Source: Aeromicrobium sp. A1-2 (GTDB taxonomy: Bacteria; Actinomycetota; Actinomycetes; Propionibacteriales; Nocardioidaceae). Taken from it: a stretch of DNA of 64,000 nt. The translations under genes were made by a program, and so were the position numbers. Location of the stretch: contig NZ_CP027482.1 of assembly GCF_003443875.1 (NCBI RefSeq), positions 2,232,001-2,296,000 of the forward strand, read 5' to 3'. The stretch's first letter is position 1, and each line of letters begins with the position of its first letter. The notes under the pieces are model-generated. The model had not been told where the DNA came from. It saw only the letters and a list, made by a program, of their open reading frames with translations, and did not search any database. Below, piece after piece: positions 61,057 to 64,000 of the stretch.

Positions 61057-61971
61057 CTAGGTCCCTGAAGTCAGATGAAGCCCGATGTAGCCGGGAAAAA
61101 ATGCAAAGATGACCGTGATCGGGAGGATCAGGAAGACGACCGGAAACATCATGGCCACTTCCTTGCGGCCGCCAGCCTCGATGAGCTCGCGTCGAGCCGC
61201 TTCGCGCACATCCGCGGCCTGGGAGTGCAGCACGTCCACCAACGGAGTCCCACGCTCGACCGCGATCGCGAGCCCCTCAGCAAACCTCGCGATGCTCGTG
61301 ACGCCGGTGCGCGCGGCGAGAGCATCGAAGGCCTGGGCCATCGGGGTGCCGGTGTGGATGTCGGCAACGACGCGAGCCAGCTCGTCCGAGAGCGCACCGT
61401 GGCAGACCGCCATGATCCGTTCAAGCCCCGAGACCGGACTCTCACCGGCCGCGACTGCCAGCGCCAAGAGGTCCGCGACGACCGGGAACTCTGCCTGCAG
61501 CTCCCGCTCGTGCGCTGCGACGCGGCTGGAAAGGTTGCTGTCGCAGGCCAGCACTCCCCCGACGAACCCGAGCGAACAAAAGACCAGGAGCACCGGGACC
61601 TGCGTGCCCCGTTCGGTCCACAGGAGCGCAGATGCCGCGGTGGCGATTGCCAGACCTGTTCCACCCCACATCACCTGCCGGATGCGGAAGTCCTCGAGGG
61701 TCGTGGTGGATCCCAGCCGCACGAGCCGGCGACTGACGCTGGCAGAGCCACCCAGCAGGTCACCGATTGCCTCGCTCGTCCGGCGGATCGACGGACCGAA
61801 CACCGCACCCGCGACGCCGGCGCCATGCGCACGTGGCAGGACGTACGGGTGGACGTCGCGGACGTAGGGCGCCAACCGCTGCTCCAACGACGGCCTCCTC
61901 GTGCGAGCCCAGCCGGAGATCACCAACAGCAGTCCGGACGAGAACAGGAACCCGATCATCGCGCCAGTCAT
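61057..61971 (-). CDS. tadC: TadC-type pilus assembly inner-membrane protein
   Basis: 304 residues. Type II secretion F domain: LQAEFPVVADLLALAVAAGESPVSGLER, DELARVVADIHTGTPMAQAFDALA and DVREAARRELIEAGGRKEVAMMFPVVFLILP. It pairs with TadB to form the platform that CpaF acts on. Starts at ATG 61971, overlapping the tadB stop by 4 bp. Confidence 0.88.
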   Translation of the reverse strand: MTGAMIGFLFSSGLLLVISGWARTRRPSLEQRLAPYVRDVHPYVLPRAHGAGVAGAVFGPSIRRTSEAIGDLLGGSASVSRRLVRLGSTTTLEDFRIRQVMWGGTGLAIATAASALLWTERGTQVPVLLVFCSLGFVGGVLACDSNLSSRVAAHERELQAEFPVVADLLALAVAAGESPVSGLERIMAVCHGALSDELARVVADIHTGTPMAQAFDALAARTGVTSIARFAEGLAIAVERGTPLVDVLHSQAADVREAARRELIEAGGRKEVAMMFPVVFLILPITVIFAFFPGYIGLHLTSGT

Positions 61972-62825
61972 GCCAGGATCCGCTTCTCGTCCGGCAGACG
62001 ACCGATCCACATCATCAGCCGGTACGCAACGACACAGAGCACCGCGCCACCGGCCAAGACGATCCCGCCGGCCGGTGTCGCGAAACGGTGGATCACGTCG
62101 GGCTGCAGGCACATGAACAGCAGCACGACCCATGGCGCCGCGACGGCAAGCCGCGCCCCGTTGACGGTCCACGACTGGCGCGACTCGAGCTCGCCGCGCG
62201 TGCGCAGGTCGTCGCGGAGGAATCCGGAAAGAGATCTCAGCACCCGGCCCAGGTCTCCCCCACCAACCTCCCGCGCGATCCGCAGCGCCTCGACGACACG
62301 GTCGCCCACCGGATCCGCAAGCCGCGCCTTGAGCTGGTCGAGCGAGTCGTGGAAGCGACCCGACGCCTGATAGTCGCGGCCGAACTGCGTGAATGGCGGC
62401 CGGAGGCCGACGGGCCCACGCTCTCCCAGCTGCATCAGCGCCTCGGGCAGCGAGAGCCCCGCGCGTACGGCGGAGGAGAGATTGTCGACCGCATCAGGCC
62501 ACAGCGCCGCGTGATCTCGTGCCCGTCGTTGGGCCCGCCCGCGGAGCACCGCGATCGGGAAGGCTCCCGCCATCAGCCCAAAGATTCCCCCGATCGCGGT
62601 CACGCCGGAGATCGCGGTGAGAATGAACCCGAACACCGCGAATGCCGCCACACACAGTGCGACAACCTGCGGAGGCGATACACCTTCGACCCCGGAACGA
62701 GCCAGGAGATCCTCAAGCCTTCCGGTTGAGCGGGTCCGACGCGCCGGCTGCCAGGCTGGCTCGTTCAACGCCCACCCGATCAGGAGCAGGCCAGTCCCCA
62801 CCATCAGGCCGATCAGGGCGCCCAT
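61968..62825 (-). CDS. tadB: TadB-type pilus assembly inner-membrane protein
   Basis: 285 residues with membrane helices at both ends. The F-domain region HAALWPDAVDNLSSAVRAGL, LPEALMQLGERGP, IAREVGGGDLGRVLRSLSGFLRDD is typical. The start overlaps the CpaF gene end by 13 bp, so they are co-expressed. Confidence 0.88.
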   Translation of the reverse strand: MGALIGLMVGTGLLLIGWALNEPAWQPARRTRSTGRLEDLLARSGVEGVSPPQVVALCVAAFAVFGFILTAISGVTAIGGIFGLMAGAFPIAVLRGRAQRRARDHAALWPDAVDNLSSAVRAGLSLPEALMQLGERGPVGLRPPFTQFGRDYQASGRFHDSLDQLKARLADPVGDRVVEALRIAREVGGGDLGRVLRSLSGFLRDDLRTRGELESRQSWTVNGARLAVAAPWVVLLFMCLQPDVIHRFATPAGGIVLAGGAVLCVVAYRLMMWIGRLPDEKRILA

Positions 62826-64000
62826 CGGCCCACTCCCAGCACCTCGTCGAGGTCGATGCCGACCTGGTCAAAGGCCTCGCGCCGCAGCGGCGTGCCGTGG
62901 GCGCGCTCGAGCTCTCCGGACCGCCGCACGAAGACCGGCTCACACTCGATCAGGTCATTCTCGACCCGCCCTGTCACGGCCACGATCTCCCGGACCGCGC
63001 GCGACCCGTCCGGCGCGATGCCGGTGTGCACGACGAGGTCGACCGACGTGGCGACGGTCGGCACGACGAACCGCGAACCGATGTTGTCCCCCGCCAGCAG
63101 CGGCAACGTGCAGAGCTTGACCAGCGCCTGGCGCGCCGAACTGGCGTGGATGCTGGCCATGCCGGGAAGCCCCGCGTTCAACGCGAGCAGCATGTCAAGA
63201 CACTCTGCGGCCCGCACCTCGCCGACGATGATCCGCGACGGCCGCATGCGCAGCGCCTCCTTGACCAGGACGCGCAACGAGATCTCACCCGTACCTTCCA
63301 GACCGGCCTGCCGGGTCTGCATCGCGACCCAGTCGGGGTGTCCGCACTGAAGCTCGAAGACCTCCTCGACCGAGACCAGACGCTGGGCGCCCGGGATCGA
63401 GGCGGCGAGGCAGTTGAGCAGCGTGGTCTTGCCGGCCTGAGTTCCACCCGACACCACAATGTTGAGCCCCGCCGCGACGCTCGCGTGGAGGAATGCAGCA
63501 CCGCGCACATTCAAGGTGCCCAGGGTCACGAGGTCGTCGAGCGAGTGGGCACGCGCAACAAACTTGCGGATGTTGACTGCCGCGAAATTCCGTGAGATCC
63601 CATCCAGCACGACGTGCAGCCGGTGACCACCGGGCAGCATCGCGTCCACGAAAGGCTGACTGATGTCGAGCCGGCGCCCCGATGAGCTCAGCATCCGCTC
63701 GACCAGCTCGCGAACCTGCTCCGTGGTCAGGATCAACGCGGTCAGCTCGTGCCGGCCGTCGCGTGCGATGAATACCCGCGACGGGTCGTTGATCCAGATC
63801 TCTTCGACCGAGTCGTCGTCCAGGTAGGCCTGCAGGGCTCCGAACCCTGACACCTCGGCCACGATCTGACCGATCACGATCTCCGGCTCGTCGAGCGAGC
63901 GGACCGCGCCGGTCAGGCTGCGGGACTCGTGCTCGGCAATGACATCGATCGCCGCCTGGCGCACCGAGTCGGCATCCGAGCGCGGATCGATCCGGCGCTG
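62813..64000 (-). CDS. cpaF: CpaF/TadA secretion ATPase (5' end outside window)
   Basis: At least 395 residues visible; the frame is open at the right edge (QRRIDPRSDADSVRQ...), so the gene starts beyond the window. Secretion-ATPase motifs: VSGGTQAGKTTLLN (Walker A), the His/Asp boxes (GISRNFAAVNIRKF; RLVSVEEVFEL) and RPSRIIVGEVRAAE (Walker B). It powers Flp pilus assembly or a tad-type secretion step at the inner membrane. Confidence 0.92.
   Translation of the reverse strand, partial: QRRIDPRSDADSVRQAAIDVIAEHESRSLTGAVRSLDEPEIVIGQIVAEVSGFGALQAYLDDDSVEEIWINDPSRVFIARDGRHELTALILTTEQVRELVERMLSSSGRRLDISQPFVDAMLPGGHRLHVVLDGISRNFAAVNIRKFVARAHSLDDLVTLGTLNVRGAAFLHASVAAGLNIVVSGGTQAGKTTLLNCLAASIPGAQRLVSVEEVFELQCGHPDWVAMQTRQAGLEGTGEISLRVLVKEALRMRPSRIIVGEVRAAECLDMLLALNAGLPGMASIHASSARQALVKLCTLPLLAGDNIGSRFVVPTVATSVDLVVHTGIAPDGSRAVREIVAVTGRVENDLIECEPVFVRRSGELERAHGTPLRREAFDQVGIDLDEVLGVGRWAP

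Overview
This is chromosomal DNA of a high-GC actinobacterium. The genus is inferred: a Nocardioidaceae-like (Aeromicrobium/Nocardioides-type) member of the Propionibacteriales fits best. The evidence is the strong G/C third-position bias, frequent GTG starts and 4-bp ATGA/GTGA gene overlaps. Also typical are an actinobacterial tmRNA tag (ADSKRTDFALAA), DUF3039 and DUF5302 genes, and the prfB-ftsE-ftsX-M23-smpB-ssrA neighbourhood. No rRNA, tRNA, CRISPR array or intact insertion sequence is visible.

Layout. (1) 1-937: tail of an unidentified gene, then a ZIP metal transporter behind a CsoR-type palindrome. (2) 998-13100: a ketone-utilisation island. It holds a five-gene ATP-dependent ketone carboxylase operon (minus strand, 8772 to 998), a divergent AcoR/AcxR-like activator with a decayed AAA+ domain, an IclR regulator, and a SCOT-type CoA-transferase pair. 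The logic is ketone + bicarbonate to 3-oxoacid, then 3-oxoacyl-CoA; acetone is the simplest substrate and acetophenone the alternative. (3) 13121-24691: mixed metabolic and conserved genes: LLM flavin oxidoreductase, secreted amidohydrolase-like protein, MpaB-type oxygenase, esterase, SF2 helicase, DUF3039, YqgE, MerR, a TetR/unknown divergent pair, DUF3048 lipoprotein. (4) 24854-33677: DNA repair (lhr, nei2), an EthA-like Baeyer-Villiger monooxygenase, VKOR, pterin dehydratase, methyltransferase. (5) 33678-43815: ribosome rescue and division: ssrA, smpB, an M23 hydrolase, ftsX, ftsE and prfB, interrupted by an MFS transporter, an amidohydrolase and a Gfo/Idh/MocA oxidoreductase; then HIT and a zinc-ribbon protein.

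(6) 43990-59495 is the most unusual stretch. It holds an operon of an FAD/NAD-type oxidoreductase, a membrane protein and a zinc-ribbon/FHA protein. Next come a membrane Ser/Thr kinase lacking the catalytic-loop Lys, a canonical membrane Ser/Thr kinase, a CPA2 cation/proton antiporter with a cytosolic tail, and a clear pseudokinase. It ends with a secreted RTX-repeat protein carrying an LPNAG sorting signal, opposite a minus-strand operon for a roughly 1480-residue protein split by a single in-frame TAG. The C-terminal end of that protein has a clan-CD (caspase/CHAT/DUF4347-like) His/Cys arrangement with an EF-hand loop between them. I regard this as the best candidate for an undescribed calcium/phosphorylation-linked signalling or conflict module; that reading is inference.

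(7) 59663-64000: a tad (Flp pilus) operon on the minus strand: CpaF (cut by the window edge), TadB, TadC, a 53-residue pilin-like peptide, two TadE-like pseudopilins and a TadG-like protein.

Starts were chosen from ribosome-binding sites and family alignments known to me. No database search was run.
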